Positions 1 to 9,101 are shown, numbered from the stretch's first letter. The stretch is DNA of 64,000 nt from Candidatus Brocadia sinica JPN1 (GCF_000949635.1 NZ_BAFN01000001.1:2903673-2967672), one strand, 5' to 3'. Program-made: numbers and translations. The notes: generated by a model not told the origin, from the letters alone.

Positions 1-1
1 T

Positions 2-414
2 TCCGGAAAGAAGAAACGCCATACCAAAGGGAAAATTCTTATGGTAAGTAAAAGCTATCCTGGAAGAACCCACGACTATAACATCTTCAAACAGGAGAAT
101 ACTGCGAAAAAGTTGCCCACGAAAAATATCCATTATGGAGATAGCGGTACGATGGCGCTCCAAATGACTATCCTGAACACACGATTATACTGCCGGTAAA
201 GAGGAGACGCAATCATAGCAGCTTGAGTCTTTCTGAAAAGCGTTTTAACAGGAAACATTCTCGAATACGTATTCTTATTGAACATGTATTAAGTCGTATG
301 AAAAAATATCAAATCCTAGCCCAGGTGTATTGTCACAAAATGATAGATTATAATCGAAGATTTAGAAACATTGCCGCCCTTGTCAATTTCAGGCTGGCAT
401 CTCCTGCTATTTAG
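2..414 (+). pseudogene. Remnant of IS5-type DDE transposase
   Basis: Two reading frames join into the back half of a DDE-superfamily transposase. Frame 2 (2-199) reads a K-rich stretch followed by GRTHDYNIF and GDSG. The frame starting near 166 continues with DYPEHTIILPVKRRR and ends with a helical tail carrying RIRILIEHVLSRMKKYQIL and NIAALVNFR, typical of the C-terminus of this family. A single missing base around 148-165 explains the frame change. The 5' half lies outside the window. Function is lost. Confidence 0.7.
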
Positions 415-432
415 AATATGTCATAACCTTAA

Positions 433-852
433 GATTGTTTCAAACTGTACAATTACGCAATATATCTATTAATCAGAGATAAAGTTTACGAAGGTTTTAT
501 TTCTTTCCTGACCCTGGAGGAAATTCTGAAGGCTCCTCATGAAATACGCAAAATATTAAAGAACACAATTAATGAATCGGGACTTGAGGTTTTTGAAGAG
601 ACTGAGGAATGTGTTGAGTTAGCAGGTGCTTATTTAAATGATGAAATTATTCCCGTGAAGTATCGTAATGATGCTAGACATATTGCAATAGGTGTATACT
701 ACGAATGCGATTTCATTGTCTCGTGGAATTACAGACATATGGTAAATATAACCGTGAAAAGATTGATTAACAGTACAAATTTGAGGATGGGATATAAGTA
801 TATTGACATAGTTTCACCGGAGGTAATAGGATATGGAGAAGTGGGAACATAA
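433..852 (+). pseudogene. Truncated PIN-domain (VapC-like) toxin remnant
   Basis: An open frame without a plausible start encodes about 139 residues resembling the middle and end of PIN-domain nucleases: FISFLTLEEI near the start, then DARHIAIGVYYECDFIVSWN, where DA(R/H)H and SWNxxH are typical of small VapC-like toxins. The N-terminal strand with the first catalytic Asp is missing, and the frame begins just after the transposase remnant, so the front was probably lost by IS activity. Only an internal GTG at 655 could start translation. Family assignment is by motif recognition. Confidence 0.55.
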
Positions 853-925
853 ATCGCTGGAGTGGATCACAGGGTTAATAAATATTTGGGGAGTAAGTCT
901 CTATGGCCTCCTCACTCTCTCCTAA
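833..925 (+). pseudogene. Short partner ORF after PIN toxin, truncated
   Basis: An ATG inside the last codons of the PIN remnant opens a 30-codon frame beginning MEKWEHKSLEWI. Small proteins with such a start commonly follow PIN toxins of this type and presumably act as partners. Here the sequence diverges after about 15 residues and stops, so it is probably a fused stump. No function can be assigned from sequence alone. Confidence 0.3.
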
Positions 926-1961
926 TCTGTATGACGTGGCCGTTGTTGGAAGTGGTCTGGCGGATCATCTGCTGCACTTTGTTTAGCCAGACAAGGGGTG
1001 AGGGTGGTAGTTCTAGAAAAAGATTCGCTGCCACGTCATAAAACCTGTGATGGTGGGGTGACCTACAGGGCGATCCAACTGTTGCCTGTTGACATCCGAG
1101 AGGTTATTGAGTTAGAGTGCTACTCTGCCGAGTTGAATATGATCGATGCCAGCCTTCATTTCTCTACCAAAAGACAACAACCGATTATTTCCATGACCTC
1201 ACGGGAGAAGTTTGATTTCTTCCTGGTTTCTGCTGCCAAAGATGCCGGGGCTGATGTTTTGGCAGACTGCAAGGTAATTGGCATTATAAATAAGTCTGAC
1301 AAGGTTGAATTAATTACCAGCAAGGGAATATTGTCTGCCCGATTCGCGGTTGCGGCAGATGGTGCGAGGGGCGTTGTTGCCCAAAAAGCTGGCTGGCAGG
1401 AAACTCGTTACCTTATTCCTGCGCTGGAGTGTGAGGTTTTTGTATGTGAGAGCGTGCTGAGGAGATTCAGCCGTGCAGCCAGATTTGATTTTGGTATAGT
1501 TTCTTACGGATATGCATGGGTTTTCCCGAAGAAGGAACATTTGTCCATCGGTGTGTTGAGTATGTGACGTATCCCAATCAATCTGAATGAAATATTTGAG
1601 TGGCCAAATTGCTGCTCAAGCTTTACTTGATGGAAGGTTTGAAATGAGGCGCGTTGAACAAGTCTATAATTCGCAACTTGCGAAGGTAATATTACCAGAA
1701 CTGCGATTGGGCAGAATTTTGGAGAAATTGATTTACGATTATCCGAGGATACGCACGTGGCTATTCCGTTTGTATGGACGGAAATTGAGTGAGGTTGTTA
1801 CCGACGTATTCATAGGTGAAAAAACCTATTGTGGGATGCTACACAGTCCTTTGAATTATCTTAAATTAGGTTGGGTTTTAAAAGGCAAAACTCAACGACT
1901 TTTCACTTTTACCCACCCCTTAATCCCCTCTTGGGAGGGACTTCTAAAATTCCCCTCTTGA
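903..1961 (+). pseudogene. Broken geranylgeranyl reductase family FAD oxidoreductase
   Basis: The frame starting at 903 encodes the FAD-binding Rossmann start (YDVAVVGSGLA). It then frameshifts by one missing base near 962, inside the GxGxxG region, so the match resumes in the frame of 998-1567 (VRVVVLEKDSLPRHKTCDGG, then AVAADGARG and YGYAWVFPKKEHLSIGV). A TGA at 1565 ends it. The C-terminal part resumes near 1600 in another frame (SGQIAAQALLDGRFE, LGRILEKLIYD, YLKLGW). The middle is shorter than in intact homologues, indicating an internal deletion. Intact members reduce isoprenoid double bonds using FAD. The last ~20 codons read into a dispersed repeat. Confidence 0.75.
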
Positions 1962-1976
1962 GAGGGGTAGGGGTGT
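1914..1976. repeat. Dispersed CCCCTC/GAGGGG palindromic repeat
   Basis: Contains two copies of a C-rich/G-rich motif. The second is a perfect hairpin (CCCCTC, TTGA loop, GAGGGG, 1952-1967). Related elements lie at 3521-3615, 5108-5158, 7690-7706 and 30165-30250, all between genes. Confidence 0.6.
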
Positions 1977-2070
1977 GTTTATTCATTGCTTAACTAAAAA
2001 GTTTGAAATTCCTATACGTGAACTTAAACACGGACAAACTTCGTTTGTCGATGCTACCCTAAAAAATCGC

Positions 2071-3360
2071 ATGAATATTATGCAGGGTCCTATAGTAAGG
2101 ATTATTTTCAGTTGGCGGATGCTGGTTACCTTCTTCCTGGGAGTAAGCTCCGGCATCCCTCTTTTAGTTACGGGTTCCACGCTTCAGGCATGGATGACCG
2201 ATGAAAAGGTCAATCTTGCGGTGATTGGGATGTTTTCCTTGGTAGGGCTTCCTTACACGGTCAAGTTTCTTTGGGCACCTGTCATGGACCGATACGTCCC
2301 ACCATTCTTTGGCCGGAGGCGCGGGTGGATGCTGATTTCCCAGATGCTTCTTATGCTGGCCATCGGCGCCTTTTCTCTCGTAAGGCCTGCCGAATCTCCC
2401 TGGATTGTGGCCTTTCTCGCAGTGCTTGTGTCCTTTTTTAGCGCGAGCCAGGACATTGTCGTTGATGCCTATCGGCGTGAGCTTTTACAGGATGAGGAAT
2501 TGGGCTTAGGCTCCTCTCTGGCTGTTAATGGTTATCGCATTGGTATGCTCATTTCCGGGGCGTTTGCCCTGTTTTTGGCCGATCATATCCCCTGGAATTA
2601 CGTTTATCTGCTGCTGGCCGTCTCACTTCTTATTGGTATTATTACTACATGCTTGGCACCAAAAAAAGAAGGGCGGATGATTCCCCCGAAATCTCTCCGC
2701 GAAGCGGTTATAGAACCCTTTCTTGATTATTTTAAGAGGGTAGGGGCCTTTGAAATTTTGGCCTTTATCCTTCTTTATAAAATCGGTGACGTTATGGCTA
2801 GCAGCATGACAACACCTTTCATTTTAAAGATGGGATTCACCAAGACAGAATTGGCTGCAGTTGTAAAGATTTTTGGGATATTTGCCACGATTGCAGGTAG
2901 CCTTGCCGGGGGAATTCTCTTATTAAAATTAGGGCTTTGCAAGGGTCTTTGGATATTTGGAATTCTTCAGGCTGTATCGACCCTCTCTTTTTCAGCGCTT
3001 GTTTCTGTGGGTGCGTATTACTCCGTACTGGCGGCTATGGTTACCTTTGAGAATTTAACCAGTGGTATGGGAACCTCTGCATTTATAGCATTTATGGCAA
3101 GCCTCTGCAATAAGAGGTTTACCGCCACGCAATATGCGCTTTTGAGCAGTCTCATGGGCATCCCAAGGGTGATTGTTGCTTCACCTACCGGGTTTTTGGT
3201 TGAAAGATTAGGATGGGTTCGTTTTTTTGTCTTCTGCACGTTAGCCGCTATTCCGGGACTCGTTTTCCTCTTTCGTTTTAAGGCATGGCAAGGGGAATCA
3301 CATCGTGTTAATGAAACAACCGCCGTTCGTGAAGGTGAAGAACTTTTTACTGAGCCTTAA
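2071..3360 (+). CDS. AmpG-like MFS permease
   Basis: A 12-helix major facilitator of about 430 residues with the hallmarks of the AmpG/acetyl-CoA transporter-like group: SSGIPLLVTGSTLQAWM in helix 1, LPYTVKFLWAPVMDRY before loop 2-3, GRRRGWM, and SASQDIVVDAYRRELL in helix 4-5. AmpG proteins import anhydro-muropeptides for peptidoglycan recycling; the substrate here is inferred only from family. The open frame extends upstream to 1975, but those codons overlap the repeat and lack similarity, so the ATG at 2071 (or 2080) is preferred; no convincing Shine-Dalgarno precedes either. Confidence 0.8.
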   Translation: MNIMQGPIVRIIFSWRMLVTFFLGVSSGIPLLVTGSTLQAWMTDEKVNLAVIGMFSLVGLPYTVKFLWAPVMDRYVPPFFGRRRGWMLISQMLLMLAIGAFSLVRPAESPWIVAFLAVLVSFFSASQDIVVDAYRRELLQDEELGLGSSLAVNGYRIGMLISGAFALFLADHIPWNYVYLLLAVSLLIGIITTCLAPKKEGRMIPPKSLREAVIEPFLDYFKRVGAFEILAFILLYKIGDVMASSMTTPFILKMGFTKTELAAVVKIFGIFATIAGSLAGGILLLKLGLCKGLWIFGILQAVSTLSFSALVSVGAYYSVLAAMVTFENLTSGMGTSAFIAFMASLCNKRFTATQYALLSSLMGIPRVIVASPTGFLVERLGWVRFFVFCTLAAIPGLVFLFRFKAWQGESHRVNETTAVREGEELFTEP

Positions 3361-3684
3361 TTTTCAAAATAGTTGCGTGTTACGAGTTACGGGTTGCGAG
3401 TTTTTATTTAACCTGCAACACGGGACACGTAGGTCGATTGTATAAGAATTTTCATTTTATTTATGCAGGTCTTGGGGATATGTGTTAATCGATTATGTAT
3501 TTACTTAAATAATCGGCGGGAGACCTCCCCTTCATCCCTTGTGAAGGAGGAACAAGGAAGACGTTTATCTTTACCTCCCCTTATCTCCTTGCGAAGGGGG
3601 GAAAGAGGAGTAGTTATAAATTGAAGGAGTTTTTACTTTTGATTGCAGCGATGCCACGTTGCTTTAAATTCGGAGGGTTGTAGC
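3361..3684. other. Intergenic stretch with two C-rich hairpin repeats
   Basis: No gene seen. Two members of the dispersed C-rich repeat family occupy 3524-3551 (CCTTCA pairing with TGAAGG) and 3571-3602 (CCCCTT pairing with AAGGGG). A ribosome binding site GGAGG (3672-3676) at the end serves the next gene. Confidence 0.5.
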
Positions 3685-5043
3685 ATGAAAAAATATATTT
3701 TCGGTACTATCCTTTTCAGTCTGTTTATTACTTCTCATTCCATGGCACAAGGAAAACAAGTTTCTATTACCATTTATCAGAATAATCTTGGCCTCGTTCG
3801 TGATGTCCGGGAAATGGAATTACAAGCGGGAAATCAGGAGATTCGTTTTACGGATGTTGCATCTTTGATTGATCCTACTTCCGTTCATTTCAAATCACTT
3901 ACTGCGCCGGATCAGGTGACTATCCTTGAACAAAACTATGAATATGATTTGGTGAGCGCAGAAAAGATATTGCAAAAATATATCGATCAAGCCGTCCAGC
4001 TCTTCACCAAAGAGGGTAAAATTTTTGACGGAAAACTGCTGAGTGCAGGCGGAAATGTGATCCTGGAGAAAAAAGAGGGTGGAATTCAATCAATCGCAGT
4101 AGCAAATATTCAAAATATGGACTTTCCCAAACTACCTGCGGGCTTAATCACCAGACCGACACTGGTCTGGTATCTTTCGAGTGAAAAAGCCGGCAAACAC
4201 AATATGGAAACAAGCTACTTAACGGATGGGATCGGCTGGCATGCAGAATACGTCGCGTTGGTGAATAAAGACGAGACAACACTGGATTTGTCCGCCTGGG
4301 TTTCCGTTAATAATCAATCAGGTACTGATTATGAGAATGCAAAGCTCAAACTGGTAGCGGGTGACGTCCACCGGATAACACCTCCGCCACCGCGCTATCT
4401 CGGTTACGAGGAAAGGGCGATGGTGAAAGCCGCCCCGTCTCCTCAATTTGAAGAAAAGGCTTTCTTTGAATATCACCTTTATACGCTTCAGCGTGCCGCA
4501 ACTATCAAGAATAATCAAATCAAGCAACTTTCGCTTTTTCCAACGGCAACAACGCCCGTAAAAAAGATTTACGAATATGACGGATCCAAAAACGAAAAGA
4601 AAGTCAATGTAAAATTGGAATTTATAAATTCAGAGAAAAATGGATTGGGACTTCCTATTCCTGCCGGGAAAGTGCGGGTTTATAAGTCAGATGAAGATCA
4701 ATCCCAGATTTTTCTTGGAGAAGACCAGGTTGACCACACTCCCAAAGATGAAAAAATCCGGTTGTATGTGGGAGACGCCTTTGACGTGGTTGGTGAACGA
4801 AAGCAGATGAGTTATAAACAGTTAAGTGACCGGGCACGGGAAGAAACCTGGCAAATCAAGCTGCGCAATCACAAAAAAGAAGATGTCGAAATCCTGGTAA
4901 CAGAACATCTCTGGGGTGATTGGGAAGTTCGCGAATCTTCGCATACATATAATAAAAAAGATGCCAACACCCTTGAATTTTTAATTCCACTGAAAAAAGA
5001 TTCGGAAGTAACCGTAAAATATACGGTGTTATATCGCTGGTAA
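3685..5043 (+). CDS. Secreted DUF4139 domain protein
   Basis: About 452 residues with a cleavable signal peptide (hydrophobic core in residues 5-17, then SMAQG). The mature start (VSITIYQNNLGLVRD) and the end (EVTVKYTVLYRW) are characteristic of DUF4139 proteins, predicted beta-rich exported proteins of unknown function. The start is the ATG at 3685 preceded by GGAGG at good spacing; an in-frame ATG at 3643 would place 14 non-signal residues before it. It stands alone between repeats. Confidence 0.75.
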   Translation: MKKYIFGTILFSLFITSHSMAQGKQVSITIYQNNLGLVRDVREMELQAGNQEIRFTDVASLIDPTSVHFKSLTAPDQVTILEQNYEYDLVSAEKILQKYIDQAVQLFTKEGKIFDGKLLSAGGNVILEKKEGGIQSIAVANIQNMDFPKLPAGLITRPTLVWYLSSEKAGKHNMETSYLTDGIGWHAEYVALVNKDETTLDLSAWVSVNNQSGTDYENAKLKLVAGDVHRITPPPPRYLGYEERAMVKAAPSPQFEEKAFFEYHLYTLQRAATIKNNQIKQLSLFPTATTPVKKIYEYDGSKNEKKVNVKLEFINSEKNGLGLPIPAGKVRVYKSDEDQSQIFLGEDQVDHTPKDEKIRLYVGDAFDVVGERKQMSYKQLSDRAREETWQIKLRNHKKEDVEILVTEHLWGDWEVRESSHTYNKKDANTLEFLIPLKKDSEVTVKYTVLYRW

Positions 5044-5100
5044 TTAAATTGTATGGAAATTTTCATATATTTAGGATAACTGGCAATGTGCTTAAATAAC

Positions 5101-5160
5101 TGGTGGAAGCCCTCCCCCTTCATCCCCTCCTTGCGAAGGAGGGGAAAGAGGGGTGGTTCT
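5101..5160. repeat. Dispersed C-rich hairpin repeat
   Basis: Perfect 9-bp stem CCCCTCCTT (5124-5132), GCG loop, AAGGAGGGG (5136-5144), flanked by further C- and G-rich runs. Same family as the repeats at 1914, 3521 and 30165. It lies just upstream of corA and could affect its leader, but no T-run follows. Confidence 0.6.
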
Positions 5161-5168
5161 AACCTGAA

Positions 5169-6098
5169 ATGATTGAGATTTTTAAAAGCACGAATCATAG
5201 GCTTGAGAAAGTTAATGCGCCAACCGAAGGATGCTGGGTCAACGTAGTAAACCCCAGCGAGCGGGAGGTTGCACAGATCGAGGGATGGGGCATTCCTCCT
5301 GATTTTGTAACCCATTCCCTGGACATTGATGAGCGTGCCCGGACGGAAAGGAATAACGGCATCATCTTTATTGTGCTCCGCCTCCCCTATGTGCAGGGTA
5401 AAAAATCGCCTGTTCCCTATATTACCGTGCCGCTTGGGATTATCCTGGCGGATACTTTCATCGTAACAATTTGCAAAGAGGAGACGAGCGTCATTCATGA
5501 ATTTGCCGCTGGTCAGGTGCATGGCCTGTCTACCGTTAAAAAGAATCGGTTTGTCCTGCAGCTGCTCCTCCGTACTGCCGATCGATACCTGGCTTATCTT
5601 CGGGACATTGATAACTTTGTTGATGCGCTTGAAGAGAAGCTACATCGCTCATTGCAAAATAAGGAGGTTCGGGAGTTGTTGAAATATCAGAAGAGCCTGG
5701 TTTATTTCACCACTGCCCTGAAGTCCAATGAGCTGATGCTGGAGCGCTTGCAAAAAAGTCAATTGTTTCAGGTTCATCCTGAAGACGAAGACCTGCTTGA
5801 CGATGTGCTTATCGAGATACGCCAGGCAATCGAAGTAACCGCTATTTCGGAAAACATCCTGAGCCAGATGATGGATGCATTCGCATCTATTATCTCTAAT
5901 AATTTGAACGTGGTCATGAAGTTTCTAACCTCGATGACGATTGTAATCAGCCTGCCCACTTTGATCGCAAGTTTTTACGGCATGAATGTCCGCCTTCCCG
6001 GACAGGACCACCCCTATGTGTTCTCGCTGACGTTGCTCGTTTCCCTCATGACATCGTTAATCGTCGTGATCATTTTCTGGAAGAAGGAATGGCTGTGA
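5169..6098 (+). CDS. corA: CorA-family Mg2+/divalent cation channel
   Basis: 309 residues with the CorA layout: an N-terminal cytoplasmic alpha/beta domain, a long helical stalk (around residues 140-245), and two C-terminal membrane helices. The signature YGMNV closes the first membrane helix, followed by a short periplasmic loop and a final helix ending in basic residues (WKKEWL). CorA forms pentameric channels importing Mg2+ (some members Co2+ or Zn2+). It starts at an ATG shortly after a palindromic repeat and appears monocistronic. Confidence 0.88.
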   Translation: MIEIFKSTNHRLEKVNAPTEGCWVNVVNPSEREVAQIEGWGIPPDFVTHSLDIDERARTERNNGIIFIVLRLPYVQGKKSPVPYITVPLGIILADTFIVTICKEETSVIHEFAAGQVHGLSTVKKNRFVLQLLLRTADRYLAYLRDIDNFVDALEEKLHRSLQNKEVRELLKYQKSLVYFTTALKSNELMLERLQKSQLFQVHPEDEDLLDDVLIEIRQAIEVTAISENILSQMMDAFASIISNNLNVVMKFLTSMTIVISLPTLIASFYGMNVRLPGQDHPYVFSLTLLVSLMTSLIVVIIFWKKEWL

Positions 6099-6199
6099 GA
6101 AGAAAGTTTTCATTTTATATTTTCATCATGTTTGGTATATTCTCAAAATGAATCAGCATCACAGCACAGAGTACCCAATTTTTATAAGGAAGTGATAAA

Positions 6200-7474
6200 G
6201 TGATTGAAATAAAACCGATAACCGGAACGGTCGATGCAATCGTTACAGTTCCGGGCTCGAAGAGTTATACAAATCGTGCACTCATTACTGCGGCATTGGC
6301 CGATGGAGAATCCACAATCACGAATGCCCTTTTTAGTGACGATACCAAATATATGGCGTCCAGCTTGAATGTCCTGGGAATACCCATCGAAGAACAGCAA
6401 GATGTCAATAAGTTCATCGTACACGGAAAAGGTGGAACTATTCCCGCAAGACAGACGAATTTGTTTGTGGGGAATGCAGGGACTGCCATGAGATTTTTAA
6501 CGGCTATGCTAACTCTGGGCAACGGGGTCTATGAGATAGATGGTGTTACGCGTATGCGGCAAAGGCCCATACAGGATTTACTTGATGGCCTAAGACAGCT
6601 TGGGGCGGATGTTATATCGAAACATAACGACGGTTGTCCACCTGTAATAATCCGGGGGAAAGGATTAAATGGTGGATTGGCCGTTGTAAAGGGAGATTTG
6701 AGCAGTCAGTATTTTAGCGCCCTGTTGATGACTGCCCCTTGCGCAAAAAAGGATGTGATCATAGAAGTGAAGGGAAATCTGGTTTCAAAACGTTATGTGG
6801 ACATGACTGTGGCGTTGATGCGTGAGTTTGGGGTAAATGTTGAGAACAATGATTATAAAACGTTCTTCGTAAAATCCGGACAGCATTACAAGGCTACACA
6901 CTATGAAGTTGAGGGAGACGCATCGGCCGCTTCTTATTTTTTTGCTGCTGCTGCCATTACTGGTGGAAAGGTAAGGGTCGTTGGCATTGGGAGTGATTCC
7001 TTGCAAGGGGACATCCATTTTGTTGATGTCCTGAAGAGTATGGGTTGTAAGGTCGTCATAGGCAGCAATTGGGTTGAAGTGCTGGGGAATTCATTGCATG
7101 GTGTAGATGTGGATATGGGTGACATGCCGGATGTGGTGCAGACTTTGGCAGCTGTGGCGGTATTTGCCCACGGTAAGACGCGGGTAAGGAATGTAAAAAC
7201 TATGCGGATAAAGGAAACCGACCGTATTGCGGCGGTGGTAAATGAATTACGGAGAATGGGGATTTCAGCGGTGGAATATGAGGACGGCTTTGAGATTGAG
7301 CCGTCTCCGCCACGACCAGCTCAGATAGAAACGTACGATGACCATCGTATGGCCATGAGTTTTGCATTGATTGGGTTGCGCTCAACAGGAATATCGATAA
7401 AAAACCCTGAGTGCGTATCCAAAACATTTCCTGATTATTTTCAGAGATTAGAGGCCTTGAGGGGTGGGTTGTAA
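6200..7474 (+). CDS. aroA: 3-phosphoshikimate 1-carboxyvinyltransferase (EPSP synthase)
   Basis: 424 residues, full length. Transfers the enolpyruvyl group of PEP to shikimate-3-phosphate in the shikimate pathway. Visible landmarks are PGSKSYTNRALITAALADG near the N-terminus (substrate Lys/Ser/Arg), GNAGTAMRFLTA, RPIQDLLDGLRQLGA, and near the C-terminus RIKETDRI and DDHRMAMSFALIGLR. The start is a GTG at 6200 preceded by AAGGAAG. No shikimate-pathway neighbours are present. Confidence 0.95.
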   Translation: MIEIKPITGTVDAIVTVPGSKSYTNRALITAALADGESTITNALFSDDTKYMASSLNVLGIPIEEQQDVNKFIVHGKGGTIPARQTNLFVGNAGTAMRFLTAMLTLGNGVYEIDGVTRMRQRPIQDLLDGLRQLGADVISKHNDGCPPVIIRGKGLNGGLAVVKGDLSSQYFSALLMTAPCAKKDVIIEVKGNLVSKRYVDMTVALMREFGVNVENNDYKTFFVKSGQHYKATHYEVEGDASAASYFFAAAAITGGKVRVVGIGSDSLQGDIHFVDVLKSMGCKVVIGSNWVEVLGNSLHGVDVDMGDMPDVVQTLAAVAVFAHGKTRVRNVKTMRIKETDRIAAVVNELRRMGISAVEYEDGFEIEPSPPRPAQIETYDDHRMAMSFALIGLRSTGISIKNPECVSKTFPDYFQRLEALRGGL

Positions 7475-7939
7475 ACTGGGCTTGCTATTAGCCTCAATCC
7501 TAATCTCTTTAATAATTCCTGTAGCTAAACCATCCGCCAGGCGGGTGAGAATAGCAAAAGCTATACTGTAGTATCTACAAAAGAAGTCTCCTTAGTGGAC
7601 GTCCTCCGGTTTCAAAAGTCCGAATCTTACTTGTATAGAAATTTTCCATTTTATCCATGAATTTTTTAGGACGGTAGTGTCATAAAAATCCCCCCTTTGT
7701 TAAGGGGAATTAACTGGGTTTTCGCTTTGCTCAACCTGCTAACATAACTACACAGCCTTTTTAATATCTTATGACCGAGTAGTGATAATATATATACATA
7801 GCGACATAAGTTTACAACTGTCTGTCATTCCTGGCTTGATCCAGAATCCAGTATTTTTCTGGATTCCCGCTTCCGCGGGAATAACATATTCGTATCTGAT
7901 TAATGACGCTGGGTATAGCTGTTCTTTCCGGGCGTAATG
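7475..7939. other. Intergenic, repeat-rich, no intact gene
   Basis: Holds a small CCCC/GGGG hairpin (7690-7706) and a longer palindromic repeat (7810-7892). On the minus strand roughly 7480-7560 stays open and reads like coding sequence (LTRLADGL), but it is too short to identify. Otherwise nothing recognisable. Confidence 0.4.
7818..7887. repeat. Dispersed palindrome (GGATTCCCGCTTCCGCGGGAA type)
   Basis: CCAGAATCCAG and CTGGATTC form inverted arms, followed by CCCGCTTCCGCGGGAA, which contains the nested palindrome TTCCGCGGGAA. This layout is a common intergenic repeat in many bacterial genomes. It abuts the hsdM fragment. Confidence 0.5.
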
Positions 7940-8222
7940 GTTCTAATAATTGTTGCAGACTCGCTTGCAAGCCACCCAGGAGAATATTTTCATATCGTAC
8001 TGACAAATCCACCCTTCGGGAAAAAGAGCAGTACAACCATCGTCGGGGCCGATGGAAAAACCGTATAAAGAAAAAGAGACGATCGAAAGGGAAGACTTTT
8101 GGGCTACTACCTCAAACAAACAACTGAGCTCTGTCCAGCATGTAAAGACCATCCTTGCGCAACACGGACGCCCTGACATCGTTGTGCCTGATAATGTCTT
8201 GTTTGAAGGCGGCGATAGTTGA
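7940..8222 (+). pseudogene. Fragment of type I restriction DNA methylase (HsdM)
   Basis: The frame around 7955-8070 reads FHIVLTNPPFGKKSSTT; NPPF is motif IV of N6-adenine methylases. After a +1 shift near 8070 it continues with DFWATTSNKQL, HVKTILAQHGRPDIVV and PDNVLFEGG, the order found in HsdM. It then hits TGA at 8220, again from a small indel. About 90 of ~500 residues remain; no hsdS or hsdR partner is nearby. Confidence 0.75.
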
Positions 8223-8307
8223 TATTAAGTAATCTGTCGGACTTCCCGGACGTCAGTTTTCTTGCTTATAAAAATTTTCTATGATTGTCCGGCAGAAAAA
8301 TACTTCG

Positions 8308-8635
8308 GTACCTTAATCAAAATCTGCATAAATTTCTCCGAAATTTATCCCTGCAATACTCGTTTTCTCATACTGTTTTTTTAGTGATAATCTTGCTTCC
8401 TGAAGTTCCGGACTGGCGCTCCCGTTCCGTATTGCATCTGATGCCTCTATGAATCCGGCGAGATGATATCCCTGGTAAGCACCTCCGGCAGGTCGTGGAA
8501 TAAGCCTGTGAAATAATTGTTTACGCATCTGCGTGCACATGCTTTTATTTCTAAGGAAAACAGATAGGAAAGTATTGCGACAAATAACGAATGTCCCAAA
8601 ACGGAGGTCCTGGGTATTCTGTGGAGACGAGACCA
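8308..8635 (-). pseudogene. Decayed partial copy of HD-domain gene
   Basis: This stretch is nearly identical to 16670-17256, the C-terminal part of the intact HD-domain gene, but lacks 259 bp between two near-identical CCGG(C/A)GAGA sites (16822 and 17081 in the parent). The deletion is not a multiple of three, so the frame breaks: the C-terminus (AGFIEASDAIRNGSASPEL through FGEIYADFD) is fused out of frame to the HD-domain part. The copy ends at 8635, directly beside the hairpin at 8644. Confidence 0.8.
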
Positions 8636-8643
8636 TTTTATCC

Positions 8644-8703
8644 AAAAAGTGTGTCATGGCACACAAGTGTGACGTCGCAAAAGTGTGCCATGACGCACTT
8701 TTT
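8644..8703. repeat. 21-bp inverted repeat with 18-nt loop
   Basis: Left arm 8644-8664 and right arm 8683-8703 pair at 20 of 21 positions; the arms start and end with A5/T5 tracts, so the structure looks like an intrinsic terminator read from either strand. The loop holds GACGTC. It lies immediately next to the breakpoint of the duplicated HD fragment, so it may be a transposon end or a duplication junction rather than a terminator. Confidence 0.7.
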
Positions 8704-8857
8704 GCGGGTTTTCCATGAACCTGTTGTTCGGAATGTCTGTGCTATTTTTATCTATAACTAGTTTAAAATAAATGACTAATGAAATAATTAATCAACAATA
8801 TTTGTTTTTTCTGTGAAATGGCTTCTCTTTCGCCCTTGGTGTATATCAGAAAACATT

Positions 8858-8972
8858 TGATAAAGGTAAACCCTGAGTGATCAGGGGGCGCAAAGTAATA
8901 GGGTCTTTACAAGCCGTTTAAACTTTTTGAACCGCTTAAACGGCTTATGGGAAAAGACAGCCTTACTGCCGA
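8858..8972 (+). promoter_or_regulatory. Cyclic di-GMP-I (GEMM) riboswitch aptamer
   Basis: The conserved core is readable in order: GGTAAACC (8865-8872), a hairpin with a GTGA tetraloop (CCCTGA/TCAGGG), GCGCAAAG (8888-8895), GGGTCTT, a long variable P3 arm with its own hairpin (GCCGTTTAA against TTAAACGGC), and GACAGCC followed by TGCCGAAG. The tetraloop, GCAAAG and AGCC elements are those of the c-di-GMP-I family. The 3' edge is shared with an intrinsic terminator (8961-9008), giving a transcriptional switch. Ligand preference (c-di-GMP or cGAMP) cannot be read with certainty. Confidence 0.8.
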
Positions 8973-9008
8973 AGATGTTGGGAAATATCTTTGCAGTAAG
9001 GTTTTTTT
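8961..9008 (+). terminator. Intrinsic terminator, riboswitch expression platform
   Basis: CCTTACTGC (8961-8969) pairs perfectly with GCAGTAAGG (8993-9001), followed by T7 (9002-9008). The left arm is also the 3' strand of the riboswitch aptamer, so aptamer folding and terminator folding are mutually exclusive. Confidence 0.85.
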
Positions 9009-9101
9009 GTTTTAGGAGTTTCCCTGAAAATAATGCATATTTTCCTCGTTAATTGGTTATGCTGATCTACGTTAAGCAAGGTTGATAATAGGAGGAACGT
9101 T

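Noticed and set aside
4869-5522. 217-codon minus-strand open frame across the DUF4139/corA junction
   Set aside because: It lies antisense to two well-supported genes and to a dispersed repeat, has no recognisable domain and no ribosome binding site.
6120-6165. TATTCTCAAAATGAATCA as another Fur-like box before aroA
   Set aside because: Only one half-site resembles the other boxes and symmetry is poor; aroA is not an expected iron-regulated gene.
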